Below, in pieces: positions 1-8,172 of a stretch of DNA of 64,000 bases. The notes below the pieces were generated by a model that saw only the letters and a list, made by a program, of their open reading frames with translations, ran no database searches and was not told the origin of the DNA. The stretch comes from Acidobacteriota bacterium. GTDB lineage: Bacteria; Acidobacteriota; Terriglobia; Terriglobales; Acidobacteriaceae. Where the stretch lies: positions 1,178,001 to 1,242,000 of the forward strand of contig JAFDVP010000001.1 in the NCBI GenBank assembly GCA_018268895.1, given 5' to 3'. Numbering within the stretch: the stretch's first letter is position 1; the number at the start of each line of letters is the position of its first letter. The translations under genes were made by a program, and so were the position numbers.

Positions 1-259
1 CGCGGCTTGAGTAATACGATGGATGAACCAGCCCGGTGGGCGAATGCCAGCACAAAGACTGGCCGAGAAAGCTGGCCTCATAGATGTCCATGCCCTTGTC
101 GGGAACGATCCAGAGCTCCAAGCCAGCCGCAGTGCGAACGCGCAGCGTTGCGATTCCCTTGCCTCGTCCCTCGGCGTTGACGAGGCTGGTAATGCCGCCT
201 ACCTGGGAGAGTTTGCCGACACGAGTAAGTAACGCTTCTTTCGCCCCTTGCTTACTCAT
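1..259 (-). CDS. DUF4432 family (aldose-1-epimerase-like) protein, N-terminal part only
   Basis: The first 86 residues of a protein that runs off the left edge of the window. The translation begins MSKQGAKEALLTRVGKLSQ and contains IVPDKGMDIYEASFLG followed by LCWHSPTGLVHPSYY, which is the pattern of DUF4432 proteins (galactose mutarotase fold). It starts at ATG 259 and is the last visible gene of the minus-strand sugar operon, 37 bp after the DUF1080 gene. In this family the fold binds sugars, so a role in epimerising or mutarotating a sugar intermediate is an inference. The C-terminal catalytic part cannot be seen. Confidence 0.8.
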   Translation of the reverse strand, partial: MSKQGAKEALLTRVGKLSQVGGITSLVNAEGRGKGIATLRVRTAAGLELWIVPDKGMDIYEASFLGQSLCWHSPTGLVHPSYYSSR

Positions 260-296
260 ACGCCTAACGCCCTTTTGTGCTGAACCGTAGCGGCTC

Positions 297-1175
297 TTAT
301 GGAAGTTTCTTCAGCCAGATATTGCGGTGCGAGATCTTTACATCTCCTCCGCCTTCGATCTCAAATGCTAACAGACCCTCGGCTTTATAAAATTTGGGGT
401 CCGTATCGACAAGCACCGCCATGACGTGCCCATTGATAATATGCGTGAAAGTGTGACCGTCGGCTATGATCTCAAACTGATTCCATTCACCCGGCTTAAT
501 GTAAGACTTCAACTCATCGGAACTCCCCAGAGTCGCAAGCAGCCTCGGCTTCTGTCCGGGCTCGGTTGCAACCACCTGTCCGCGCCATGCAATGATTCCG
601 CGCGGACTGTCCTGTTCATAGAGCTGACCGGAATAGCGGTTGTTGTAGTCGAAGTCCCCCTGGTACCCCATCAGGTTCCACTTGGCATGTTGCTGTAAGG
701 TGTCCTGGTTGCGCTTGAATCTCAGCTTCTGCTCTTCGGTCATCTGGGCAAGACGTTCAGGTGGAATCTGGCGTATCTGGGGCAGAACGCTTGTGCTGCG
801 ATATTGAATGCCGCCGTTGGCTCCTGTGCCTTCCAGCTTCATCTCAAGCCTGAGCCTGAAGTTGCCCACCTCGCCGCCGCGCCAGATAATATTGGTCGTT
901 CCTGACGGGTGCTGGTCGCTCGAAACGCCAACAATGGCGCCATCTTCGACATGCCAGACCTCTGGCGGTCCATCCCAGCCGTTCAGAGTCTTGCCATCGA
1001 AGATCTGCGTCCACCCGGTATGGTCGTTGAAATCGATCGGTTCCGGCTGGACGAAACGGCCACCACCGGCAGGAGGTGCGGCAGGACGCTGTGCATTGCA
1101 AAGCGATGGCGAGACCATACCAACAGATGCAATAGCGATCACAGCCGCGGCGCGCCAGAAACCTTGTCGGAACAT
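297..1175 (-). CDS. Secreted DUF1080 protein (3-keto-disaccharide hydrolase-like)
   Basis: About 292 residues: an N-terminal signal peptide (hydrophobic AAAVIAIASVGMV core, likely cut after ...LCNA) and one DUF1080 domain from about residue 50 to the end, opening with GWTQIFDGKTLNGWDG and ending KISHRNIWLKKLP. DUF1080 is a concanavalin-like beta-sandwich; characterised members hydrolyse 3-keto-glycosides. GAGGAG directly abuts an ATG at 1181, so the second ATG two codons in (1175), six bases from that site, is the better start. It follows the Gfo/Idh dehydrogenase gene, the enzyme class that makes 3-keto sugars, which supports the assignment. Probably periplasmic. The exact substrate is unknown. 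Confidence 0.88.
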   Translation of the reverse strand: MFRQGFWRAAAVIAIASVGMVSPSLCNAQRPAAPPAGGGRFVQPEPIDFNDHTGWTQIFDGKTLNGWDGPPEVWHVEDGAIVGVSSDQHPSGTTNIIWRGGEVGNFRLRLEMKLEGTGANGGIQYRSTSVLPQIRQIPPERLAQMTEEQKLRFKRNQDTLQQHAKWNLMGYQGDFDYNNRYSGQLYEQDSPRGIIAWRGQVVATEPGQKPRLLATLGSSDELKSYIKPGEWNQFEIIADGHTFTHIINGHVMAVLVDTDPKFYKAEGLLAFEIEGGGDVKISHRNIWLKKLP

Positions 1176-1208
1176 ATCCATCTCCTCGTTACTCGTGAGA
1201 GTTTATCG

Positions 1209-2351
1209 TCAGGAAGCGATCGCTTCCCACTGCTTCGTTTTCGCCGACTTCAGAACGGCGTCAGTGACATGGTCGACCGCCAACCCGTCCTTGAAGGTAG
1301 GTGCCACTTCGCGCCCCTCACCGAGGGCTTTCAGAAAGTCGGCCACTTGATGAATGAACGTATGTTCGTAACCAATCTGTAAGCCAGGTACCCACCACTG
1401 CTTCATGTAAGGGTGGTCGCTATCGGTAATGTGAATGCTCTTCCAGCCGCGCAGGCGTCCCTCATCGCGATGGTCGAAGTATTCCAGGCGATGGAGGTCA
1501 TGCAGGTCCCATCTGGCCGATGCGCGTTCTCCGTTGATCTCCAATGTAAAGAGTGCTTTGTGGCCACGGGCGTATCGCGTCGCCTCAAAGAGCGCCATTG
1601 AGCCGTTTTGAAAGCGGCCGATAAAGGAGCTGGCATCGTCAATTCCAACAGGCTCCATCTTTCCGCTCAGGCTGTGCTTGCGTTCCTTAATGAAAGTCTC
1701 CGTCATCGCGGCAACTTCAGTGAGTGATCCATTCAGCCACAATGCCATATCGATATTGTGTGCAAGAAGATCGCCCGTAACACCGCTGCCGGCCACGGAA
1801 GAATCGAGACGCCACAAGCCCTCGCCGCCTTGCGGGAGATCCTGGGAGATCGTCCAGTCCTGTAGAAACTGCGAGCGATAGTGAAATATCCGTCCGAAGC
1901 GACCTTCGTTCAAAAGCTCTTTCAGAAGAGCTAGAGCTGGAACGCGGCGATAGTTGTACCAGACCATGTTCGGACTCTTCGACGATTCGACTGCGTCTAC
2001 CATCGCCTTCGCTTCGGAGGCCGTCCTCGCCAGAGGCTTCTCACACATCACGATCTTTCCGGCCTTTGCGGCGGCGACGGCAATCTCCGCATGTGTATCA
2101 TTCGGGCTCGCAATATCGATCAAGTCGATGTCGTTGCGTTGAATCAGCGTGCGCCAATCCGTTTCGATCGACTCAAACCCCCAGTTTTCGGCAAACCCTT
2201 TCACCCTGTCGGCGTTTCGCGCGCAAACAGCCTTCAGTACAGGACGGTAAGGAAGATCGAAGAAGCGCGGTGCTTGCAGGAACGCATTCGAGTGTGTCTT
2301 CCCCATGAAGCCATAGCCGACCAGACCGACATTGAGTTGTTTCTTCGCCAT
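1209..2351 (-). CDS. Gfo/Idh/MocA family oxidoreductase
   Basis: 380 residues. An N-terminal Rossmann NAD(P)-binding domain is shown by [17 protein letters not shown] (GxGxxG), followed by the family EKP motif in [12 protein letters not shown] and a C-terminal alpha/beta domain. I chose ATG 2351 ([12 protein letters not shown]) because GTAAGGAAAG precedes it and it lies 7 bp after the stop of the upstream TIM-barrel gene; an in-frame ATG at 2390 would overlap that gene. No signal peptide, so cytoplasmic. Family members oxidise or reduce sugar hydroxyls, often at C3. With DUF1080 and the TIM-barrel isomerase it fits a keto-sugar pathway; substrate not determinable from sequence. Confidence 0.92.
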   Translation of the reverse strand: MAKKQLNVGLVGYGFMGKTHSNAFLQAPRFFDLPYRPVLKAVCARNADRVKGFAENWGFESIETDWRTLIQRNDIDLIDIASPNDTHAEIAVAAAKAGKIVMCEKPLARTASEAKAMVDAVESSKSPNMVWYNYRRVPALALLKELLNEGRFGRIFHYRSQFLQDWTISQDLPQGGEGLWRLDSSVAGSGVTGDLLAHNIDMALWLNGSLTEVAAMTETFIKERKHSLSGKMEPVGIDDASSFIGRFQNGSMALFEATRYARGHKALFTLEINGERASARWDLHDLHRLEYFDHRDEGRLRGWKSIHITDSDHPYMKQWWVPGLQIGYEHTFIHQVADFLKALGEGREVAPTFKDGLAVDHVTDAVLKSAKTKQWEAIAS

Positions 2352-2358
2352 GCTTTCC

Positions 2359-3411
2359 TTACTCCCATCCATGCGCATCGCGAACAGCAATCAACGTCCG
2401 GAGCACTTCATTCCATGTCTTCGGCGAGTTCATCGTCGCATTGGGGAACATGCAGCCATCCCAACAGATATGCTGAAACGCTCTGGTAGAACTGCCATCG
2501 CTGCTGCGCATCCACAGACCGGCCACCTTGACGATGTCCATCTTGCCGTTTGGATCGTCCGCCGGACAGTGGCGTCCAGTCTTGTCGTGCGAACCCGTGC
2601 CATGCACGGTGCCGTCGTTCTGCGCGACGTGGAAGTCCATCGTCCAGGGACGAAGCGCGTCGGTCAGCTTACGCAGAGCCTCCATCAGCACATCCTGTTG
2701 CGACCAGTCGAAGTTCTCCGGCAACAGGCGGCTCTCCGGCGAGTTGTAACCAAGCGTGTAGAGCAGCGAGTGGGCCATGTCAGCCTGAAAGCCAACCGTC
2801 TTCGGCATCCCTACAAGCTCCAGAAGCTCCACCATATGCTTCCAGCCGTGCATGCCTCCCCAGCAGATCTCACCTTCCGCCGCGAGCCGTTCCCCAAAGC
2901 TCTCCGCGATCGTTCCAGCCTCGCGAAACGTCGTGGCAATTCGCTTCGTATTTCCTGCCGGGTCCTTGGCCCACTCCGCTGGGCTGGTGGCCGAATCGAT
3001 TCGCACGACGCCGTAGTGCCTCACGCCGAGTTCCCGCAGCGTCTTCGCCATGGAACATGCTTTCCTGACCTGCGTCAGAAATCTTCCACACTCTTCATCG
3101 GAGCCCATCGCCGAGCCGCCTCCCGTCGGAGGCCAGACCGGCGCGACAAGCGAACCGACGACGAGGTTCCTCCCTGCGATATCATCCGCAAGCCTTGAGA
3201 GATCGTCTCGCGTCGAATCGATATCCACATGCGGCAGGGAGGCGAACAGGTCGACGCCGTCAAACTTCGCTCCATCGACCTCCGCCGCTGCCGTCATGTC
3301 CAGCATCGTCTTGAGGTCGATCGGCGGCTCCGAGTCTGGCCCCTTGCCCACCAGACCGGGCCACATTGCGTTATGGATAGCCGGCTTCGTATGCAGTGCT
3401 GTGCCGCTCAC
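2359..3411 (-). CDS. Sugar phosphate isomerase/epimerase-like TIM barrel
   Basis: 350 residues resembling the xylose-isomerase-like TIM-barrel superfamily: an early KFDGVDLFA strand, then [30 protein letters not shown] and [24 protein letters not shown], carrying the acidic and histidine residues expected to form the divalent metal site at the barrel mouth. The start is GTG at 3411; the SD GAGGA overlaps the stop codon of the preceding cupin gene, so the two are translationally linked (6-bp gap). It is longer than typical 270-300 residue epimerases. Role inferred: isomerisation or epimerisation of the keto-sugar intermediate of this operon. Confidence 0.8.
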   Translation of the reverse strand: MSGTALHTKPAIHNAMWPGLVGKGPDSEPPIDLKTMLDMTAAAEVDGAKFDGVDLFASLPHVDIDSTRDDLSRLADDIAGRNLVVGSLVAPVWPPTGGGSAMGSDEECGRFLTQVRKACSMAKTLRELGVRHYGVVRIDSATSPAEWAKDPAGNTKRIATTFREAGTIAESFGERLAAEGEICWGGMHGWKHMVELLELVGMPKTVGFQADMAHSLLYTLGYNSPESRLLPENFDWSQQDVLMEALRKLTDALRPWTMDFHVAQNDGTVHGTGSHDKTGRHCPADDPNGKMDIVKVAGLWMRSSDGSSTRAFQHICWDGCMFPNATMNSPKTWNEVLRTLIAVRDAHGWE

Positions 3412-3417
3412 GGGTCC

Positions 3418-4635
3418 TCACTTCTTCAACAGTGGTTCTGCGTCCGGATTCCCGGGGCCAAAGTGCTTCAACATGACGAGTGGATCGGTCGAACTCGTAT
3501 TCTCGATCACGACCCCTTCCTTTGCAATCGCAGCGGTGACAAACACCTCGTCTTCGGTCATCTGTCCGAACCGAATCATCGAAGGCGTGGATATCGTCAG
3601 CTTGCCCATCCGGCCATGGCCTTGTGTCACGATCACGCCATAGGCTGCGGCATCCTTGATGGCGACCTTCTGTCCTGGAAGTATCGTCAACTCCTTCGCG
3701 GAGTAATACTTTGTGCCGTAGGTGACCCAGACCTCACGGTAGCCGCGGTCCTTCATCGCCTGTTCATCACACACCGGCCGCGGGAAGGTCTTGTTCGACT
3801 TGGCAAACTCAGGATTCACGTTGGCATCCCAATCGAGCATACTGATCAGGTAGTCGATGTCCTTGCTGAACTCCGGCTTTACGTCCTTTGTGAGCAGGCC
3901 CCAATCCACAATGCGGCCTTCGACCTCGGACTGGAACATTGCGAAAACATCGCTGTTTACCTGGGGCTCATAGGTCACCAGAGAACCCGGCGCATGCAGA
4001 ATGCCTGGGTCGATCTGCCAGCCCTCACCAGGAACCAGACGATACGCTCTCGCATAGGCGAGGATGCCGTTGTCTCCCTGGTTCCACTTCTCAAGGCAGC
4101 GACGGATATCGTCCTTTGTCGTACCCGGCTCTAGCCCCATGTAGGTGTGCGGAAAGTTGTTCTGGATCTGGTTGTACTGTGGAGGAAAGTAGTACGCCTC
4201 TGGCTTTCCCTTCTGCCCAACAAGCTTTGCAAACTCTTCCGTCTGGTGCATATGGTGCGGAATGGGGCCCATGTTGTCGAAGAACTTGCACAGCAGGTTC
4301 CAGCCGCCCTCGCGATTCATCACATCGGAGCCAAGCAATACATCACCCGCCGTCTCAACGGCCTCTTTCAAGAGGAAAGCTTCCCCCTGCGCCGGTTTGA
4401 CGTAGCTCAGGCCTTCATCCTGAAGCGTGTCCGGCCCATTGGATGCCTTCGTTGTCGAGGAGAACCAGCGCTCGTTGATCCCGCCGCGATGTCCGCCAAA
4501 TGCGTACAGGTCGTCTGGGTGCAGCTTCAATCTTCTTCCAGGAACCATAAACGAACGTGGTACCCAGCATGGAGCAAGTCTCAGAACTCCCCCACCCGCA
4601 TTGACGGCTTCTTCTAAACTCGTGCGCTTTAACAT
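3418..4635 (-). CDS. Cupin protein, class I mannose-6-phosphate isomerase-like
   Basis: 405 residues. The central part shows a cupin metal-site pattern, GPIPHHMHQTEEFAKLVGQK followed by PEAYYFPPQYNQ, and later GWQIDPGILHAPGSL, equivalent to the second histidine-bearing motif. A second cupin-like region lies near residues 310-380 (ELTILPGQKVAIKD...GVIVTQGHGRMG). Phosphomannose isomerases carry this two-cupin arrangement, but the sequence is divergent, so a sugar isomerase of unknown substrate is the safest reading. SD GGAG lies 7 bases before ATG 4635. It sits between the PQQ-like propellers and the TIM barrel in the same transcription direction. Cytoplasmic. Confidence 0.75.
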   Translation of the reverse strand: MLKRTSLEEAVNAGGGVLRLAPCWVPRSFMVPGRRLKLHPDDLYAFGGHRGGINERWFSSTTKASNGPDTLQDEGLSYVKPAQGEAFLLKEAVETAGDVLLGSDVMNREGGWNLLCKFFDNMGPIPHHMHQTEEFAKLVGQKGKPEAYYFPPQYNQIQNNFPHTYMGLEPGTTKDDIRRCLEKWNQGDNGILAYARAYRLVPGEGWQIDPGILHAPGSLVTYEPQVNSDVFAMFQSEVEGRIVDWGLLTKDVKPEFSKDIDYLISMLDWDANVNPEFAKSNKTFPRPVCDEQAMKDRGYREVWVTYGTKYYSAKELTILPGQKVAIKDAAAYGVIVTQGHGRMGKLTISTPSMIRFGQMTEDEVFVTAAIAKEGVVIENTSSTDPLVMLKHFGPGNPDAEPLLKK

Positions 4636-4700
4636 CCTTTATCTCCGACAAAAATGTTCCAGTTGCGATGGCCCGGCCCCTACACGAGCCGCATGGAGGC

Positions 4701-6248
4701 CTAGTGTTCTATTCCAATTCCAAAGGAATAGAGTGTATTGTCGTGGGTGACAAAAAACACATGGCCATCGCCTACCGAGATACCGGCCATCTGCGCATAC
4801 GTCGGAATCTCCTTGCTGCTGGAGTAGAGTTCCTTACCGCTCGCGCTATCGAGTACCGACAGCCTTGCAGGAACCTGCGTGTTGCCCTGTGCCAGCGCGA
4901 TCACGAACCCATTGGCAACCACCGGCGGAGCCGGATTCACCATGTCTTTTGAGACCCATTGCGGCGACAGCGACAGCTTCCCGCCCTCATCTTCTACCTT
5001 GAATGCCGCTACGCTGCCATGTGGCGCTGCGCCATCCTTCGTCGCAAACTTCGCTGAGGTGCTTACGGCCCCATGCACCGATGCAAACACCCACGCCGTT
5101 CCCGACGCTGCATCCTGCCACACCGACAGAGCATCGGGCGCTGCCGTAACCGCGCTGCCGCCTAATGCCGCTTCAGCAAGTGTTGTGTGATGATCCGCTC
5201 CACCCGGAGCTTTCGCATCCAGCAGTACAAGCCCCCCGTTCTTACCTGGAGCGGCTACCAGTTTCCTCTCTTTATACGTAAAGGCAACGGGAGTCACGTT
5301 GCGCAAAGCGCCGCCTGCATCGTACCAGCCCTTCACCTTCGCATCCGGCGACACAGCGATCACGCTGTTGGCATGGACACCGGCGGCTTCATCACTTGCC
5401 CCTTTGCCCGTTACAACAATCGCAGCGTCATCGCTCAGAGTCGGAGCCATCGTCGTCAGCAGCGGCACACTCTTCGAGTCATACACCGAGACCGGATAAC
5501 TTGCCGTCGTCATGTCCACCATATAGAGCGCGTTCTTCGCGCCTCCGCATTCCGCCGATGTCGTCGTGTAGATCACCTTGCCGTTGATGCCCAACCCCTT
5601 GCCCGTCCCGACCTGCCCAGGTAGAAACTTCACCGGCTGCGCAAAGTCAGCGCCAGTCGTAACGACCTGCTCGTGCAGCATTCCGTCGGCAGCCAGCCAG
5701 TACAGGCCCTTCAACCCAAAACCTCCGCCTCCCGCGGCAACACCCACTCGCCTGTCGCCAACGGCCAGCGGTCCCGCCGGAGCTGGCGGTCTGGTTCCCG
5801 GCGCGCGGCGCGCGCCAAAATTGATCACCAGTGGTGGCTCCATCGTCATCGCCATGTTGGAAGCGCCGCACGCGGATGGAGCAGTATCAGAACGTTTCTT
5901 CCATAACACCTTGCCCAGCTCTGAGTCGACAGCGTAGACGTTCTGCCTGTCCGACCAGATCACGAAATCCTTGAAGCCCTGGGCATTGATGAGCCGGAAG
6001 ATCAGCAGCGGCTCACTGTAGGAGCGAAAATCTCCTGACCCGTTACCAAGCTTCAGCTTCCACAAAAACTTGAAGTCCTTCGCCAGCGACTCCTTCGTAA
6101 TGGCATTCTCGTTCTTCTGGAAGCCAGCCCTGCCCGCATCGTTACGATAGGTGGTCCAGTTCCCTGCATTTTGCGCACCGGAGACAGCCACCGAAAAAAG
6201 CGTACCTGCCACAGTCAGGCCGATCGATACCTTCGACGATCTTTTCAT
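4701..6248 (-). CDS. Secreted PQQ-like beta-propeller protein
   Basis: 515 residues with an N-terminal signal peptide (KVSIGLTVAGTLFSVAVSG, cut near AQN). The rest consists of propeller blades typical of quinoprotein dehydrogenases and BamB-like proteins: FLWKLKLGNG, NVYAVDSELGKVLWKK, LYWLAADG, LVLLDAKAPGG, LSVLDSASGKELYSS, TLYSFGIG. I see no CxxCH haem motif, and a catalytic quinoprotein active site cannot be confirmed, so it may be an enzyme or a binding protein. It is a paralogue of the next gene upstream (52 bp away), with the same blade order and opening WTTYRNDAGRAGF. A low-complexity Ala/Pro/Gly-rich stretch occurs near residues 150-180. Probably periplasmic. Confidence 0.82.
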   Translation of the reverse strand: MKRSSKVSIGLTVAGTLFSVAVSGAQNAGNWTTYRNDAGRAGFQKNENAITKESLAKDFKFLWKLKLGNGSGDFRSYSEPLLIFRLINAQGFKDFVIWSDRQNVYAVDSELGKVLWKKRSDTAPSACGASNMAMTMEPPLVINFGARRAPGTRPPAPAGPLAVGDRRVGVAAGGGGFGLKGLYWLAADGMLHEQVVTTGADFAQPVKFLPGQVGTGKGLGINGKVIYTTTSAECGGAKNALYMVDMTTASYPVSVYDSKSVPLLTTMAPTLSDDAAIVVTGKGASDEAAGVHANSVIAVSPDAKVKGWYDAGGALRNVTPVAFTYKERKLVAAPGKNGGLVLLDAKAPGGADHHTTLAEAALGGSAVTAAPDALSVWQDAASGTAWVFASVHGAVSTSAKFATKDGAAPHGSVAAFKVEDEGGKLSLSPQWVSKDMVNPAPPVVANGFVIALAQGNTQVPARLSVLDSASGKELYSSSKEIPTYAQMAGISVGDGHVFFVTHDNTLYSFGIGIEH

Positions 6249-6300
6249 ACTGAAGTAGTCCTCTTATCCAACTCTGTCGAATCCCTGTCACTCGAATTGC

Positions 6301-7893
6301 TTACTTGATGCCGAAGCAGTAAATCGTTCCGTCGAACGAACCAAAGATGATCTTGCCGTTCGCAATCGACGGGCCTGCCTGGTGCAGGAACGAGGTCACC
6401 TGGTCGCCGCTCGAATACAGCTCCTTGCCTGTCTGCGCATCGAGGATGAACAGCTTCGCAGGAACCGATCGCTTGATACGGTCCTGCGCGCTGTACAGCC
6501 CACCCACGGCATCGTTTGTCTGGCCCGTAAATTCGCCGCCAGCCAGTTCGACAATCAAACCATTCGCAACCACTGGAGGCTCCGCGGTGGTCATGTCTGT
6601 CGACTGCCACACCGGAGTCATCACCGTCTTGCCGTTCTTCTCTTCCACCTTGAACGCCAGCACACCGCCGTTCGGCGTATCGCCGTAGTTGATGGGGAAC
6701 TTGAATGTGGTCGGCCCGCCATTGGGGGCCAGCACCCACTGCGTCCCCTTCGCATCCTTCCACGCGGCAAAGCTTCCCCATTGCCCTTCAGTCTGGAAGT
6801 TCACGTTTGCGTTCGCAATCAGCTCCGACCTGTAGAGTGGCGTCATGTGATTTGCTCCGCCCATCGAGCGGCTGTCCATCAGATAGAAGCGCCCTTCCTT
6901 GCCCCCCCCCACGGCGATATCGCGTCCTTTGTACTCGAACACCACCTGCGAGGAGTTGATATCGAGATCGCGTTGCGTCAGCCACTTCCAGTTCGACGGC
7001 GTGAAGTAATCCTTCAACGTCAGCGTGTCGTGTGAAAACGTATACGCCTGGAACGTCGTCGCCAGCAGACCCTTCGCCGGGTCGTACGGATGATCGCCGG
7101 ATGAGAAATAGATCGTGCCGTCGTTTCCGACCGCCGGTCCCGCCGTTCCCCATAGTCCACCCTGCGGCGGCTGCGACTGCGTGACCTTCTTTGTCACGGT
7201 GTTGTAGGCATACAACGCGTTTGCAATACCACCACATCCCTGTCCCGTGATGGTGTAGACCACGCCGTCCACAAGATTCAGGCCGTACGGCTTGCCATAC
7301 ACACCTGACAGAATCTGCACCGGAGCCTGTTTCTCATCGCCAGTCGAGGGGTCGAGAAAGCGCAGGTAGCCATCCGGCGTAATCAGGTACATCGTGCGTT
7401 CGCCCTGTCCCGCGGGTGTGATCACAGGATTCGCCGACAGCGCATTGGTGCAGATAAATCCGCGCCCCTCGCCATCCTCCTGCGGCTGGTTCGACGCCCA
7501 CGTCAGCTTCTTCTCCCAGACCAACTCGCCTGAATTGACATCGAGCGCAAAGACCTGATCCCTGCTGCCTGCGATCAGCGCGAGCGTCTTAACGCCACCC
7601 TTGGTCTGAATGCCGTTCACGATCAGCGGCTCGCGAAACGACTGCATGCCCATCGTCCTGTTATCGACCTTCACCTTCCACAGCAGCTTCACCTGTCCGG
7701 CGTTCTGCGGAGTGATCTTCGACTCATCGCGCTGCCACGCGTCGCGCAGCTTGTTGTAGCTGCTCGTCGTCCACTCAGCCGAGCTCTGGCCAAACAGCCT
7801 TCCCTGGAAGGCCGTTGCCAGAAAAAGTCCGGCCAGAACGGCACACCCTGCGCCTTTTGCCCTCCGCGAAAACGCGCTGTGCTTCATCTCCAT
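6301..7893 (-). CDS. Secreted PQQ-like beta-propeller protein, first gene of the operon
   Basis: 530 residues from ATG 7893, chosen because AAGGA lies 8 bases upstream; longer in-frame extensions up to 8007 would cover the promoter and palindrome. A signal peptide (GAGCAVLAGLFLATAFQG) is followed by propeller blades: VKLLWKVKVDNRTMG, QVFALDVNSGELVWEK, YLRFLDPSTGDE, RFYLMDSRSMGGANH, LFILDAQTGKELYSSG, ending GTIYCFGIK. No haem-binding CxxCH. Family: PQQ-like/quinoprotein dehydrogenase-like propeller; catalytic status uncertain. A run of nine G codes part of a Val-Gly-Gly-Gly loop (6902-6910), and the frame is intact there. As lead gene it is directly under the 8020-8047 promoter. Confidence 0.85.
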   Translation of the reverse strand: MEMKHSAFSRRAKGAGCAVLAGLFLATAFQGRLFGQSSAEWTTSSYNKLRDAWQRDESKITPQNAGQVKLLWKVKVDNRTMGMQSFREPLIVNGIQTKGGVKTLALIAGSRDQVFALDVNSGELVWEKKLTWASNQPQEDGEGRGFICTNALSANPVITPAGQGERTMYLITPDGYLRFLDPSTGDEKQAPVQILSGVYGKPYGLNLVDGVVYTITGQGCGGIANALYAYNTVTKKVTQSQPPQGGLWGTAGPAVGNDGTIYFSSGDHPYDPAKGLLATTFQAYTFSHDTLTLKDYFTPSNWKWLTQRDLDINSSQVVFEYKGRDIAVGGGKEGRFYLMDSRSMGGANHMTPLYRSELIANANVNFQTEGQWGSFAAWKDAKGTQWVLAPNGGPTTFKFPINYGDTPNGGVLAFKVEEKNGKTVMTPVWQSTDMTTAEPPVVANGLIVELAGGEFTGQTNDAVGGLYSAQDRIKRSVPAKLFILDAQTGKELYSSGDQVTSFLHQAGPSIANGKIIFGSFDGTIYCFGIK

Positions 7894-7993
7894 AGAACGC
7901 TTCCTTGTCGATTCTTCGGTCGAACTTCCGGATAAGGTTTGGTTGACCGCACATGGCAAAATGTCGGCCATGCGGGGTGCTGAGGCTGAAAAT

Positions 7994-8007
7994 ATGAGAC
8001 GTCTCAT
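7994..8007. promoter_or_regulatory. 14-bp perfect palindrome, candidate operator
   Basis: ATGAGACGTCTCAT is perfectly self-complementary with a central CG, the symmetry seen in LacI-family operators. It lies just downstream of the predicted -10 box of the minus-strand promoter (8020-8025), where a repressor would block transcription start or escape. Regulator identity is inferred from symmetry only. Confidence 0.55.
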
Positions 8008-8019
8008 TTCGTCGAGGAT

Positions 8020-8047
8020 ATTATCGACCGTAGATCGGTTCTGTCAA
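8020..8047 (-). promoter_or_regulatory. Sigma70-type promoter for the PQQ/sugar operon
   Basis: On the minus strand TTGACA (8047-8042) is followed after 16 bases by GATAAT (8025-8020), one mismatch from TATAAT. It points toward the PQQ-like gene starting at 7893 and lies immediately upstream of the 14-bp palindrome. Confidence 0.6.
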
Positions 8048-8086
8048 GAACATATTTCCTGCGAGCGATCTGTGGCGATTCATCCA

Positions 8087-8120
8087 TCTGTTTCGTCAAA
8101 CAGACAGAGTGGTCGACCAC
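8087..8120. promoter_or_regulatory. Two dyads in the divergent intergenic region
   Basis: TCTGTTT (8087-8093) and AAACAGA (8098-8104) form a 7-bp inverted repeat around CGTC. Four bases later GTGGTCGACCAC (8109-8120) is a 12-bp perfect palindrome whose TGGT..ACCA core resembles FadR/FCD-type GntR operators. They lie 53-86 bp upstream of the cytochrome c peroxidase-like start, a plausible place to control that operon. Confidence 0.45.
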
Positions 8121-8172
8121 CGATCGTCCCGTTTTACCCACCATATGTAGTTGAGTACCATAAAGACCTGAC

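Noticed and set aside
6902-6910. Run of nine C (G on coding strand) suspected as a sequencing frameshift
   Set aside because: The PQQ-like frame continues through it with propeller motifs on both sides.
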